A DNA stretch of 64,000 nucleotides from assembly GCA_036898135.1 (NCBI GenBank), contig CM072522.1, forward strand, positions 11,733,030-11,797,029, written 5' to 3'. Shown one piece after another: positions 33,480 to 45,282 of this stretch. Both the position numbers and the translations under genes were made by a program. Below the pieces are notes generated by a model. It was not told the origin of the DNA and did no database searches. It saw only the letters and a program-made list of their open reading frames with translations. The stretch is from Oncomelania hupensis (Eukaryota > Mollusca > Gastropoda > Littorinimorpha > Pomatiopsidae). Each line of letters begins with the position of its first letter. Within the stretch, counting starts at the first letter, position 1.

Positions 33480-33735
33480 GCCTACCTACCCAACGTTGTG
33501 TGGTAGGCACATTTTTAGCATCGTTGTGGGGTACATACACTACATAGCATATTTCACGTAATATTAGGTTATGCTGACTTTGGGCAGTTTTAACATAATT
33601 GCCGAGCAGTGACGAATGTTTTTCATCAAGAATGAGGCCAAACCGGTTACTTTGAAAATGGGAACCTTGTGCTTATGTTGTGAGGTATAACTGCATGAAT
33701 ATTCATGAGGTCAACAGGAACTACCTCACAAGTAC
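33480..33735 (+). repeat. dispersed repeat family D, copy 1
   Basis: Shares CACATTTTTAGCATCGTTGT with 40611-40720 and TTTTAACATAATT-CCGAGCA with 42545-42970. Other copies lie at 43143-43440 and 49505-49735. No coding content. Confidence 0.6.
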
Positions 33736-35140
33736 GTTACAGTGTTTCCAATTATGAAAATTATCTGTTGCAATACTCATTATGTAAGATGGGGTTTTTT
33801 TGGTAATTAAATTATATATAAATGATAAATAAGCATAGCAGCATTATATAGTGTATGTACATGTAATTTGAAAATAAACACCGAGCAGATGTGACTTTTA
33901 AACCGTTAATTTTTCTACCTATCTGAACATATAGCATCATTCTTCCCCCGCAGATTGATATGATTAATTATTATTAGTCTCTTCTAACACAATGTTCTGT
34001 GAGGATTGTTATTGCTGTTGGTTAGTTATTTTGCGTCAATGTTTTACTTTTGTTCATAATGTTGCATAGCGGTTGTTTCATATTATCAAATTGTTGTTAA
34101 TGTGCTTTATCTATTACATTGGAACCTCCAATATGTGATCTTGCAAAATGCACTCCAAATGTGATCTTATAATAGAAGGGTATGATAAATTAAACAGAGA
34201 GACAAAGCACACATACCACTTGTTCAGATCAAAAGTAAATTATTTCAAGAGAGAATTTTATATTAAAGGGATTACATTACAACGGAAACAGAGAGGCAAG
34301 GCACACATGCCACTCATTCAAAAGCAAACTATTTCAAACTTTTATTAACGAATTGTAAACGAATCTGTAGTATCTTTTTTCCTTTGTTTATTTTGTTGTT
34401 TTTGTTTGTTTGTTCAATTTAGCCTATACTCTATAAACCAGTCGGAAAGGATCGCTCCATTACAAAGGTGTAATTCATATTATAAGTAAACTTATCAGTC
34501 ATAAATACAGGTCACACAATAGGCGAGGTATACTGGAGAGACAGGCATTGGAGGTTTTACAGTATGTAAATTGTTTGTGGGAATACAGGATACAGTGGAA
34601 GTAAAATTCTGAAAGTAAAAGGTTGTGATTTACTTTAATATGTTTGTCGTGCTTGAATGACAACATATGTTGATTCACCACCACCATTACATTACAAACA
34701 ACAAACAAGCATAAGTATTCAGTGAGTCAGCATGTTAGTGTCTGCGCTGTCATACAATTGATCTGGTTTGTGTTATTTTGTTTCTGTATAAACACATCAT
34801 CAAACAATTGACATACATTTCCTCTTTTATTCAGATGAAACAAAATCAACAGGCGATCTAAATTTACAGGTCAAGTACTGTAACTTTGAACAATGAATAA
34901 ATGCTAGAAGCAACAAGAACAATATAGAAATAATTTCAAATGGTGTTTTTTTCCAGATACAGTTATATATTTGCAAATCTTTAAACTACATTTGTGTTCA
35001 CACATGAAAACAAGAGCAAAAAAGTGTACTATTAATTGTCATATTTGACTAACATTGTTGACACTGTGAACTTGACTGTAAGTAATTCAATCACTGATAA
35101 ATTTCGACCACTCGTAGCTCTAAATACAACCTACCAGGTA
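33736..35140. other. AT-rich sequence without a recognisable gene
   Basis: Contains an imperfect direct repeat (34191-34255 and 34284-34345, sharing AAACAGAGAG-CAA-GCACACAT). All frames are short and lack recognisable domains. Confidence 0.45.
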
Positions 35141-35150
35141 TAAAACAGAC

Positions 35151-35730
35151 AGACATTACATTACATGACATGATTATTGCTTTAGGTCCAGCGGACTCTT
35201 CCGAGCCAAATCAGGACCAGACAACCCCTGATCCGCATAAAAGATCTGCTGAAACAACTCTAGTGGTAAAACTGAAGGCACTCCACCAGCCAGTCACTTT
35301 ATAATAAAGACATCCCACGCAGGGGACGTTAAGGCTATACACTAATTTATCGAACCCCCATTTACAAAAACAAAATAGAATACAATCATTACAAAATATC
35401 AACAAAACACATATATATAAAATGCCTACATTGATAAATAATAACACCATATCAAGCCCTAGTGACCAACTGGCAGAAAGCGTCCAATATTCCCAAGCTT
35501 ATCCAACAGACCTCACACACAAATGAGGAGTCTTGTCCCGGAAGAGTTTTCAAGAAAAAAGGTAGGTGACTGGTCTAGCGAAGAAGAAGATAGTATAGCA
35601 GATTGATAAAACAGAGCAGGAATGAGAAAGAGCAAATGAGAAAGACAGCGACAGTGGGAATTTAAAGCACTAAATTTCCAGAAAGTGGGGATACTATTTA
35701 TACTGAAACTCCCGGCACCCCAACGGGAGT
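35151..35730 (-). mobile_element. family B retroelement, copy 4
   Basis: Short form with ATTACATTACATGA tail at the left and ACGGGAGT at the 5' end. Flanked by GACAGAC-like direct repeats of about 7 bp. Conserved frame open at 35211-35450. Confidence 0.78.
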
Positions 35731-35759
35731 GACAGACGGACGGACAAGCATTTGTTTGG

Positions 35760-36264
35760 ATTTCATTTTTGGACTGACTATTTCAGACTATATCGCGCAA
35801 ATTTGCACAAATCGAGACACTTGAGTTTTGGGTTCATAGACTCACATTGTTATACATGTGAGTCAAAAATAGGTTTCGTGTAATTAGCCAGGTTACAGTA
35901 CAAAGACATAGGTTTAGCGTAATCAACTAGGTTACAGTGTTTGCACAGAGGGGATGCACCACAGACTTGTATCTGGACACACAAAAGACACGTCACAGGC
36001 ATAGGCATTCGCAAGTCAAGGTTCAAGCGCCTGTGGGATGGACAGACCGATATTTCTTTGGATATCATTATTATTATTAGACTATTTAAGATTTATTTCG
36101 CACAGATTTGCAGAAATCTAACTAGAAGGACAAACTAAATATGACTCACATGTTCCTTTAAGAACTCACAATATTTAACATGAAAATGAGTGCCCAGAAA
36201 AACAAAATGATACGTGGCATTAAAATTCAAAGTAATACCATACCGACTTTGATCTTTCTATCAT
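35760..36264 (+). repeat. dispersed GACCTTGA-type repeat, part 1
   Basis: Motifs such as GATTTGCAGAAATCTAACTA, CTCACATGTTCCTTTAAGAA and AATATTTAACATGAAAATGA recur at 39540-39770 and 40075-40440. An old interspersed repeat, split here by the SINE at 36277. Confidence 0.55.
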
Positions 36265-36276
36265 GACTTTGAGATG

Positions 36277-36528
36277 GTAAAGGTAAAAAGCTAAAGGTAG
36301 TCCCATAGCCTTGTGGCCGTAGGGGAGCGTGATGTTGGAGATCACACTTATCTTGGGCCAGCGTAATGAGGGTGATGCCCATCTCTCTCCCTCGCTGCTT
36401 TACCTTCCCCCTCAACTGGGGGCGTTGTTATTTGTCGCTTCACGTTTTGCGGTCACCCATCCAAGTGCTAACCGCTTAACTTGCGACACTGTAGCGAGTG
36501 CTCCAACCACTGCGCTATCCGACACCCC
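36277..36528 (-). mobile_element. SINE with tRNA-like A box and 5S-rRNA-like segment
   Basis: Flanked by a 12-bp TSD GACTTTGAGATG (36265-36276, 36529-36540). On the minus strand the head reads GGATAGCGCAGTGGTTGGAG, like a tRNA A box. It is followed by AAGTTAAGCGGTTAG and CACTTGGATGGGTGACCGC, which closely resemble the internal control region of 5S rRNA genes. The 3' tail is a TAAAGG-type repeat at the left end. No canonical tRNA B box is seen. Confidence 0.7.
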
Positions 36529-36540
36529 GACTTTGAGATG

Positions 36541-37303
36541 ACCGGCTCCAAATCAAATAAACTACAGCAAAAGTTGTATTATGCCCAAAACAACGGTGAA
36601 CTTGGGATGACCTTGATCTTCATGTGACTTCATGCATGTCTGATCAAATAACCCAATATTGTTGCATACTATGGGTTAAATAAATAGCCATTCCACTGTA
36701 CAATGACCTAATTTTGTATGTTTTTGCGAGGCCTAAAATTACCTTGACCTTCAAGATCAAAGCAAAAAGGGAACATGTATACCAGATTAATCTATCATCT
36801 CTAAATTTAACAAGTCTGGACTTTATATATCTCATAGTCCATGGTCGTTGATATCTATTATGCATCAAAGAATCATAAGTTCAATACTAATAACCTAGAA
36901 AAAAAAGAGTAAACTGTGTGAACAATTGTCATTAAAAAAACAACAACTAATAATTGTTGACCCTGTGACCTTGATCTTGAGGTGAAGTCATTAATTCACT
37001 GATCCTTTATAAGGTCTCATAAGTATACACCATTTTAAGAAGTTTAGTTGTGATAGTTGAAATAGGTTCTTAGATATTAATCCACTTGCAAGTTTTGCAC
37101 AGATGGCGGACAGACAGACGGACCGACGCACACACAGACGGACCGATGGACACAATTTTTATTAACATGTCATAGTTGGACTAATTTAGGACACATTTCG
37201 CACAGATTTGCAAAAATATAGACTTTCTTCTTTTTGGATGGGGTGGGGGTGGGGGGTAGTGGGCAGGGGTGGCGGTGGGTGAGTGAATATGAATGTGAGT
37301 CAA
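36541..37303 (+). repeat. dispersed GACCTTGA-type repeat, part 2
   Basis: Continues with ATTATGCCCAAAACAACGGT, CCTTGATCTTGAGGTGA and repeated CAGACGGACCGA blocks. G-rich low complexity at 37236-37285. No gene. Confidence 0.5.
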
Positions 37304-37372
37304 AACATAAGTTGTTTGGGCAAGTACAGTAACATCAACATACATTTCAATGTATTTGAGTCAAAAACAATT
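37304..37372 (+). repeat. ~70-bp direct repeat, left copy
   Basis: TCAAAACATAAGTTGTTTGG through CATTTGAGTC recurs at 38812-38880 with a few differences. The two copies bracket a LINE fragment, family B copy 5 and a (GA)n tract. Confidence 0.8.
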
Positions 37373-38034
37373 TATTAAATAATTTCACTAAGAAATCTAT
37401 AACACTGCTACCAGCATATTTAAAAAATTCGCCAATAAGCCCGTCTGGTCCAGGAGATTTACCACGCTTTAACTTCCAAATATCTTGAAAAACTTCATCT
37501 CTTGTAATTAGTCTGTCTAAAACTTCTTCATAGTTTTGAACAAAGTCTGGGTCCCCACCTAAATGTTCATCATCCGTATCTAAAACAGCATTGAAATGTT
37601 CATACCATGCATCGATAGTAATGTCATTTTTTGGCTGAGTTCGTCTGCCAAACAACCTACTAATTTCTTGCCAAAACACCTGCTGGTTGCCTATCGATGA
37701 AATCAATTTATTGAACTGAGTATCATTAAACAACTTCTTTTTTCTACATATGAAATTCTTATATTCCCTACGTGCTCTACAGTAGCTTTGTCTCTTTTCA
37801 CAAGTAGGATGTTTTTTAAATTGTCTAAGTAATTTTCGTACATTTCTCCTTTCATCCGAACACTCCCTATCAAACCATGCACAATTGCTCGTCTCGCCAA
37901 CAATAAGTCTCCTCTTCATACACTCAGCTTTCTGCTTGACAAAATTATTAAACACTCCAATCGCTTCATTTATATTAAGATCAAGCAAGTTCAAGGCTCT
38001 TTGAAAAACAGACTTTGCTTCATGAGAGAGAGAT
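37347..38034 (-). mobile_element. CR1/Jockey-like LINE fragment
   Basis: A 215-codon minus-strand frame (37347-37994) covers the linker between endonuclease and RT and the start of RT. Landmarks are NCAWFDRECSDERRNVRKLL, a basic RRARREYK-type stretch and LKRGKSPGPDGLIGEFFK, a signature of non-LTR RT. It ends FLVKLFNKLF before the catalytic motifs. It differs from the RTE family in this window. No tail or TSD is visible. Confidence 0.75.
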
Positions 38035-38735
38035 TGATTGATTGATTGATTGATTGTTGCTTTAGGTCCAGCGGACTCTTCCGAGCCAAATCAGGACCGG
38101 ACAACCCCCGATCCGCATAAAAGATCTGCTGAAACAACCCTAGTGGGAAAACTGTATGCCCTCCACCGGCCAGTCACTTTACAATAAAGACATCCCACTC
38201 AGGGGACGGCTGAGGCTTTACCCCAACTAATCGAACCCCCGGTTACAAAAACAAAATAGCATACAAACATCATTATAAATTATCAACAAAACACATACAT
38301 ATAAAATGCCTATATTGCTAAATAATAACATCATAGGAAGCCCTAGTGACCACCCGGCAGAAAGCGTCCAATACTCCCAAGCTGATCCAACAGACCCCAT
38401 ACACAAACAAGGAGTCTTGTCCAGGAAGAGTTTTCAAGAAAAAAGGTAGGTCATTGATCAAGCGAAGAAGAAGATAGTATAGCAGAGTGATAGGACAGAG
38501 CAGGAATGGGAAAGAGCAAATGAGGAAGACAGCGACAGTGGGAATTTAAAGCACTAAATTTCCAGAAAGTGGGGATACTATTTATACTGAAACCCCCGGC
38601 ACTCCAACGGGGGTACTGTTGCCGCAGTGAATCGGTCATGCCTATAAAGGAAAGACAGGTTTTCAACTGGGGCTTTCACTTTTCCCTTTATAGGTTAGAA
38701 CAATCTACAGTGGCAAGATTGCTCATGACCCCAAG

Positions 38736-38738
<3 letters not shown>
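38031..38738 (-). mobile_element. family B retroelement, copy 5 (long form)
   Basis: Same long form as copy 2, with a (GATT)n tail at the left and the extra 5' block (38615-38738) ending GACCCCAAGGGG. It abuts a (GA)n tract. Confidence 0.78.

Positions 38739-38812
<74 letters not shown>
38739..38812 (+). repeat. (GA)n microsatellite
   Basis: About 36 GA units. Confidence 0.97.
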
Positions 38813-38815
<3 letters not shown>

Positions 38816-38880
38816 AAACATAAGTTTTTTGGGCAAGTACAGTAACATCAACATACATTTCAATGCATTTGAGTCAAAAA
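38812..38880 (+). repeat. ~70-bp direct repeat, right copy
   Basis: Counterpart of 37304-37372. The sequence after it (38880-39540) has no recognisable element or gene. Confidence 0.8.
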
Positions 38881-39539
38881 TACAATCAAAAGTTAAACTG
38901 ATTTCCCCAATACACAATATAAAGTTAAACTTACTCAAGAATTAAGAAGTACATTATGCAACATACTTGTTGTCACAAAACAAATATTTGGATTTATCAT
39001 CCCCATCAGCAACAGTATTGTTGTCTTTACCATTCTAATCATCATCAACAACAAAACAATTACAATCCATCCAAAACTATTAAATAAGGTGTACGAGTCC
39101 TTTTCTAAATTTTGAGATTCCACAATTTGGTTTGTCAGGGAAGGAAAACCATTTCAGCAGCGATATAAATGCATACTGGAAGTACACATTGCTCGCACCT
39201 TCGATTTTAAAGGACGACAACTCGCGATACAACACTGAATGGTCGGCTATGGAAGTCTTCGATGTGGGCTTTGCGTGAATTAGTTGGACACTCATTTATC
39301 ACGATTGCTACTTCAGCGATTTGGAAAAAATGTGGACGCACACAAACAAACTTTTCTGCATCAGTTTTCGTATTTGGTGCGTAATTAATGCACCACTGTG
39401 CTTAATCGGGAACATTGCTAGGAGCACTATACAGAAAATGCTTACAGGTAATACAGGGTCTAGCGGACTACCAAGGCGGAACCGAATCAGGACCACAGAA
39501 AACCAAAATCTGTTAAACCGTCAAAACATTACACCATTA

Positions 39540-39770
39540 TAACTAGAAGGGTAAAGCCCCCATGACTCCATGCTTCTTATTTAACTTGCAATATTTAACA
39601 TAATATGAGCAACAGAAAAGAAAAAGAAAATGAGACATTAAACGCAAATACCGACTTTGATCTTTCGATGCTCTTGACCTTGAGATGACCTTAACCTCCT
39701 GTTCCAAATACACTCATGTACGATCAAATAAACTATAGCAAAAGTTGTATTATGCCAGGAACGCAGTTGG
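39540..39770 (+). repeat. dispersed GACCTTGA-type repeat, copy 2
   Basis: Shares CTTTGATCTTTCGATGCTC, CTTGACCTTGAGATGACC and AACTATAGCAAAAGTTGTAT with 36230-36600 and 40200-40320. Confidence 0.55.
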
Positions 39771-39780
39771 CTCCGTGGTT

Positions 39781-39959
39781 TACGCGATGTACTCGAATGT
39801 TAGACAATAACAGCCTGTACAGCCCGTGATTCAAAGTGCGTTAACGGCCAGGAGTAAAATAATAATATAATAATAATACGCGATGTACTCGAATGTTAGA
39901 CAATAACAGCCTGTACAGCCCGTGATTCAAAGTGCGTTAACGGCCAGGAGTAAAATAAT

Positions 39960-39965
<6 letters not shown>
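39781..39965 (+). repeat. tandem duplication, two ~97-bp units
   Basis: ACGCGATGTACTCGAATGTT through GGCCAGGAGTAAAATAATAA occurs twice with no visible difference, joined by AATAAT repeats. Very recent. Confidence 0.92.
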
Positions 39966-40047
<82 letters not shown>

Positions 40048-40053
40048 CATCAT
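39951..40053 (+). repeat. (AAT)n microsatellite
   Basis: About 32 AAT units. It follows the tandem duplication and may have promoted it. Confidence 0.95.
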
Positions 40054-40074
40054 AATAATAAGTTTAAAAATAAA

Positions 40075-40440
40075 TTACAAATAGTATTAATAATTTAAAA
40101 TTAGAAGGACAAAAACCCATATGACGCACATGCTCCTTATGGAACTTGCAATATTTAACATTAAAATGAATGCCCAGAGAAAACTAAATGTAACGGTGGC
40201 ATTAAAACGCAAAGTCATACCAACTTTGATCTTTCTATGCTCTTGATCTTGAGATGACCTTGACCTCCAGCTCTAAATACACTCATGTAAGATCAAATAC
40301 ATTACAGCAAAAGATGCATTATGCCAAAAAAGCCAGTGACCTTGGAATGACCTTGACTTTCAATGGCATTGACTATAATGTGGCTTCTGATGCTCATATA
40401 TTCTCAATTAACCAGAGTTTCCTACCCCCAAAATGAATTT
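40075..40440 (+). repeat. dispersed GACCTTGA-type repeat, copy 3
   Basis: Same motif order as copy 2: CACATGCTCCTTATGGAACT, TTAAAACGCAAAGTCATACC, then CTTGATCTTGAGATGACC. Confidence 0.55.
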
Positions 40441-40469
40441 CAAGAACAGCACAGTGAAAAATAGGAACT

Positions 40470-41574
40470 ATCCTATCCTATCCTATCCTATCCTTTCCCG
40501 TAATTCTAGGACACTCAGCCCTCTATCATTTGTCTCACCGACGCCATTCACATTGGCATTCCCAAATACTATCCTATCCTATCCCGTAACTCAAAGGTCA
40601 TAGGGGCACCACACATATGTCCACGTACCCTACGTTGTGAGGTAAGCACATTTTTAGCATCGTTGTGGTGTACATGCAAACATCCGCGCGTGTGTGTGTG
40701 GGTGGTCGCACTCCAACGGTTTTGTGAGGTGGTTGAGATAAATGTATAGGCGATATACTTGGTAGCTCAGCACGTGGTTTCTAAGGTGGGCACTGTGGAG
40801 CATGGGAAAATGTACCTAATAAAATTTGGTACCTCACAACCTCGTCAGAAAGTCTTACACACAACCTCATAACCTACGGTACGTAAACGCAGATGATTGT
40901 TTAACCAGCGTACTCCATCTTTCCCTATCATCGGCAACCCTGATGGTTTCGCTCAGTGTCAAACCAGTCCATTCTTGAATGTTGTCCTCCCACCTCTTTT
41001 TCGGTCTCCCTCTTCTTCTGCCCTCCTTGCACTGTGCCTTGCAGGATGGTATTTGCAAGACCTGATGATCTGGCGACGTGGCCATACCATCGGAGTTTCC
41101 GTTTTTTCACCTCTTTGAGCAGGTCATCGTGTTATCCAATGGCTTGTGTGATGGTCTGTCGGACTTCGTCGTTGGTGATTTGCTGGGTATAGGAAATGGC
41201 CAGAAGTCTTCTGTAGCACCTCATCTCCATGCGTTGTATTCTTCATTGTAGATCTGCTGTTAGGGTCCATGTTTTGCAAGCATATAGGAAGATGGAGATG
41301 ACAAGGGAGCGCAGCAGTCTTACCTTGGAATGTAGGCTGATGATCCTGTCTTTCCAAATTGGCTTTAACCTCGCCAGGGCAGCAGTTGTTTGTGCGATCC
41401 TGGAGAGGACTTCCTGTCGGGACCCATTGTCTAATACAATGGCTCCTAAATATTTGAAGCTATGCACAGTGTTGAGGGATTGGCCTTGGACTTGGACTTT
41501 GATGTCCGTGTTGATGCCATTGGTGTTGTTGGTCATCACTTTGGTCCTCTCTGCACTTATTTCCATTCCACAGA
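40470..41574 (-). mobile_element. RTE-type LINE copy G, fragmented
   Basis: Two TATCC tails occur (40471-40498 and 40567-40585). The first is followed by a small endonuclease piece (CATTTGTCTC). The second leads into the RTE 3' UTR, is interrupted at 40614-40888 by a family D repeat and resumes to 41574. Frames at 40928-41110 and 41243-41599 give KKRKLRWYGHVARSSGL and KYLGAIVLDNGSRQE. Dead copy. Confidence 0.82.
40614..40888 (+). repeat. dispersed repeat family D, copy nested in RTE copy G
   Basis: Shares GGTTTTGTGAGGTGGTTGAG, then CGATATACTTGGTAGCTCAG and AACCTCATAACCTACGGTAC with 49550-49725. It interrupts the RTE 3' UTR between CACCACACA and CAGATGATT. This shows that family D is mobile or was copied into the element. 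Confidence 0.75.
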
Positions 41575-41814
41575 AACATTGCACAGTTTCCAGGAACAAT
41601 TATCATCGCACAAAGAGCATAATGCAACAAGGTCAAAACTACTTTTATACTCATCGTAACGGCATACCACACAACAGCAGCTACTAGTATAACACTTACA
41701 CACTTTTGCTATACAAATAATTGATCTAGATTTAACATTTAGGCGTTCATATACCACGCCCTCAAATTTGTTCACAATGACAGTGTTGAATTTATGGTCC
41801 TGAACAGTGAATCA

Positions 41815-42084
41815 CTAGTAGTATTTAATTTGTGCAGCCAAATCATGAATGTTCTTTGACTTAAACTCCTGAAGGGACTTGTATTTGTAGTATGCACTCT
41901 TCCGTTGTTTGTAGTCTGTCTGGCTGTATTTTCTTTCTAGTATTTTTCCTGACCTTGATTTGTTCACCAGCAGTGCTTCAGGTGTGCCTCCGTCTTCATG
42001 TTGATCCTCCAAAGTAGTAATGCTACTTGTACTAGTTGTAGAATGTCCCAGCAAAGCCATCTGTCCGGTCAGTCTTTCCAGGTC
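41815..42084 (-). CDS. candidate terminal exon of an unrecognised host gene
   Basis: On the minus strand, a strong acceptor (TTTTCTTTCTTCAG) precedes a 90-codon frame. It opens DLERLTGQMALLGHS and ends SKNIHDLAAQIKYY with TAG. Composition is protein-like: lysine, tyrosine, serine and leucine rich, with no low complexity. It has no resemblance to the transposons around it. I do not recognise the family. Its phase (0) does not match the end of the exon at 45463-45561 (phase 1). Either another exon is missing from my reading or one of the two is wrong. Confidence 0.35.
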   Translation of the reverse strand, partial: DLERLTGQMALLGHSTTSTSSITTLEDQHEDGGTPEALLVNKSRSGKILERKYSQTDYKQRKSAYYKYKSLQEFKSKNIHDLAAQIKYY

Positions 42085-42544
42085 CTGAAGAAAGAAAAGC
42101 ACAAACTCCATATAATTATAAGGACAATATAATTATTTGAGGTTTGAAGAAACATATCAAAAGTCTACGTCATTAATTCCGATTTAGGTGTGTTTGTAGG
42201 AAAGATGGGGGGACGAGGAGAGAGAGAGAGAGAAAGAGAGAGGGGGGGGGGAAGGAAGGGATAGTAGCTGTGTGTAAAATATCCTGTATTTATTTCGTTA
42301 GGTACAAACATTAATATAGACTAAAAGGGCAAAGCCAATAATTCACATGCCCCTTAGTGAACTTATTCACAATATCCTACATGAAAGTGAGTACCTAGTA
42401 TGGATTTAGTTTGTGAAAAAAGAAAAAGAAAATAAGAAACAAACCGGCTGTATTAAACCATTTCTTACGCCTACCAAAAATGCAGAGTTTGAAACAAGGC
42501 TACTATTCATGAAGTCATTGTGAGAATAACAGGTTAATTCACCG
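42085..42544. other. no recognisable gene
   Basis: Contains a GA/G-rich tract (42212-42262) and loose similarity to the GACCTTGA-type repeats (TTCACATGCCCCTTAGTGAA). Confidence 0.4.
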
Positions 42545-42970
42545 CATGCCCGCCTACTCAACAGCGTGAGGTGGTCATTGTTACACAATCATTGCGAGCT
42601 ACACAATACTTCATAACAAATTTGACGTAATAGTAGGCTATGCTGGCTGTGCAATTTTAACATAATTACCGAGCAGTGATGAATGTTTTTTCATCAAGAG
42701 AAAGGCCAAAACTGTTACTTTGAAAATGAATGCCCTTTGGAAATGTTTGCCATGAGCTACCTTGGAGAGGTATGTGTGTGCGTGTGTGTTTGTACTTTTG
42801 AATATGTCAGCAGTATTGTGAGGTGATTGAAATAAATACATAGAAGACATAGTGGTGAACTCCGCCAGTGGTTTGTGAGGTCTTCATTGCAATGTCATAG
42901 GAAAATGTACCTCATAAAACTGTCCACCTCTCAATCCCGTTAGAGATACCAACCTCATATATGTACATCA
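42545..42970 (+). repeat. dispersed repeat family D, copy 3
   Basis: Most complete copy. It combines the 5' part seen at 33480-33735 and the 3' part seen at 40614-40888 and 49505-49735, so the family unit is about 430 bp. Confidence 0.65.
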
Positions 42971-43142
42971 ACGCAGCTGATTTTGAAGTGTCTGTAATAC
43001 TTTGCTCTTCACTTGATCAAGCAATCATATCAAACTACATATCGGTTGGTTAGGAAGAAAAAAAGATATTGACGTGTGTAAATAAAAAACAATGAAAATA
43101 TTTTTATTAAAGAAATTCCAGTGCAAAATAAAAACATCAATT

Positions 43143-43440
43143 TTGCATGCAACGGACCAACCAACAGACCGATATTAAATGTATGCTCTTTAAAAATGTA
43201 TGCCCTGTGCTACCCTTGCGTGGTATGTGTGTGCATATAGTAAGTATGCCAGCGGTATTGTGAGGTGATATAAATACATGCATAGGACACTAGAGAATTT
43301 GGCAAGGGGGGTTTGAGATAGGTGCTGTGAGGTCATATGAAAATGTACCCCACAAAACCGAGTCTTCCACACAACCTCATAGTGCTATGTACATAAGTCT
43401 TAGAGTTGGCCGGTGGTTTACTGTACGTCCACTTCACATA
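43143..43440 (+). repeat. dispersed repeat family D, copy 4
   Basis: Shares GTATGCCAGCGGTATTGTGA, GAGGTGATATAAATACATG and GAAAATGTACCCCACAAAAC with the other copies. From 43440 to 44400 the sequence is AT-rich with no identifiable gene. Confidence 0.55.
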
Positions 43441-44412
43441 CACACTCCATCAACACAGTGCAAAACATGGAAGCTGATGGACAAGCATGCATTGGATTTG
43501 GATAAAAAATCTAGTATTTGTAATTAATCAATTGTTATGTTTTATTGTATTAAGATTACTTGAAATCTAAATGATTATTTTGTAATAATAATTATTATTA
43601 AATTTATTTAAAATTATTTTATACACGTTATGTCTTAGTTCAATACATTTATAAAATAACATGCAGTGACCAAGAATTGCTGAAAATTAACAAGCATACT
43701 CTTTGCTACGTACTATATAAAATGTAATAAGCGTATTTTCATAAAATGGCGTATGCCTGTAATTATTCACCCCGCCTGTATACATAGGTTTCACTCTGTC
43801 TCTCTGTCTGTCTGTGTGTGTGTGTGCCCAGCAATATCTCTGGTAATTACAATCCCGCTGAATTCAAACTTAGCATACAGGTTTCCTTCAATGACTGGTC
43901 GATGCACAATTAAAAAAAATAACATTCTTCACTTTTTCTGAAGGGTCACAGCCTCAATGCAGAGCTAAAATCAATAATATAAAAAAAATCTTTGCTGATT
44001 ATTGCTCGATGGAGCTAATTCTTCAAGTCCCAGGAATGTGTGCAATAAAAAACGGGGTGGATTGACTAAAAGCATGGCGATGTACGGAAAGTGATGGGTT
44101 TCTTGGTGTGGAGTGTGAGTGTATAATGGTCACGTTAGTGTCCTGCACCTGTTAATAATTAACATCTTTAACATAACTTAGGTACACTTTTAATAACAAA
44201 GGTCAAGAGATATGTGTAAGTAATGGTGAAAGAGTGTGTATAACATTCTAGCGCGTATGTTGGTATAGATCGCAGCACGAGCTCTACCAGGCTGAATAAA
44301 AACGCTATATATGTCAAATTAGATTATATTACTTCATTATCTTTTGATCCCCATAACTTCTCGCTCTATTCACGTCATTTTAAAGTCATCTTAAAATGAA
44401 CATGAAAGCAAC

Positions 44413-44725
44413 TGGCGAGCGTTGCGGTCGAGTGGTAAAACGCGAGACTAACTTTCCTTGTCCATAGGCTAGAATCCAATGGATACTGACGGGTGTGGGA
44501 TCGATCCAGCATGGCGTTATGTTTTTTCGAATATTATTTTCTTTCGACTCGGGCAACGTCTCGGGGGTTTTCTCCGGGTATTTCGGTTTGCTCACCCAGC
44601 AAAATAAAAATAAAAAACACAACTAATATTAGGTAGGTTGAGTTTGGGTGCGCCACAGGTTACAACGACACCTTCCCCAGGGGAGACGGCCCAGAATTTC
44701 CCGATAAAAAGGGACAATAAAATGT
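44413..44725 (+). mobile_element. tRNA-type SINE family S1, copy 1
   Basis: The head has GCGGTCGAGTGGTAAAACGC and TGGGATCGATCCAGC (A- and B-box-like). The body has GGGCAACGTCTCGGGGGTTT and TTTTCTCCGGGTATTTCGG. The 3' part runs from TAGGTAGGTTGAGTTTGGG to AAAAAGGGACAATAAA. The same unit lies on the minus strand at 62855-63200, and its 3' part at 55835-55945. Confidence 0.75.
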
Positions 44726-44874
44726 GAAAAAATGCTCACGTCAGAAATGAAAATGACAATCCCGCAAAGGGGAGAGGGGGAAGGGGGAAACTAGCTGACA
44801 ATGTGACACTAGTCAATGATGATTCTCCTAATTAAGTTGATATTCTGCAGACTGCTTGACTAAAATTATTCCAA

Positions 44875-45282
44875 CCTATTTGGAAGATCTACAACGAAGA
44901 ATACAAAGCATGGAGATGAGGTGCTACAGAAGACTTCAGGCCATTTCCTATACTCAGCACATCACCAACAACAGACCCACAGACCATCACACTTCCATTG
45001 GACAACATGACATGCTCACAGTGGTGAAGAAACGGAAACTCCGATGGTATGGCTACGTCACCAGAGCATCAGGCCTCGCAAAAACCATCCTACAAGGCAC
45101 GGTGCAAGAAGGCAGAAGAAGAGGGAGACAGAAAAAGAGGTGGGAGGACAACATTCGAGATTGGACTGGTTTGACACTGAACGAAGCCATGAGGGTTGCT
45201 GAGAACAGAGAAAGATGGATTACGCTGGTTAAACGATCATCTGTGCTGCCCCAACGACCTTTGAGTTGCGGGATAGGATAGC
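44875..45282 (+). mobile_element. RTE-type LINE copy H, 3' fragment
   Basis: The frame 44856-45281 gives MEMRCYRRLQAISYTQHITN, VVKKRKLRWYGYVTRASGLA and GRQKKRWEDNIRDWTGL. It ends near GCGGGATAGGATAGCG. A 5'-truncated copy lying in a putative intron of the host gene. Confidence 0.88.
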
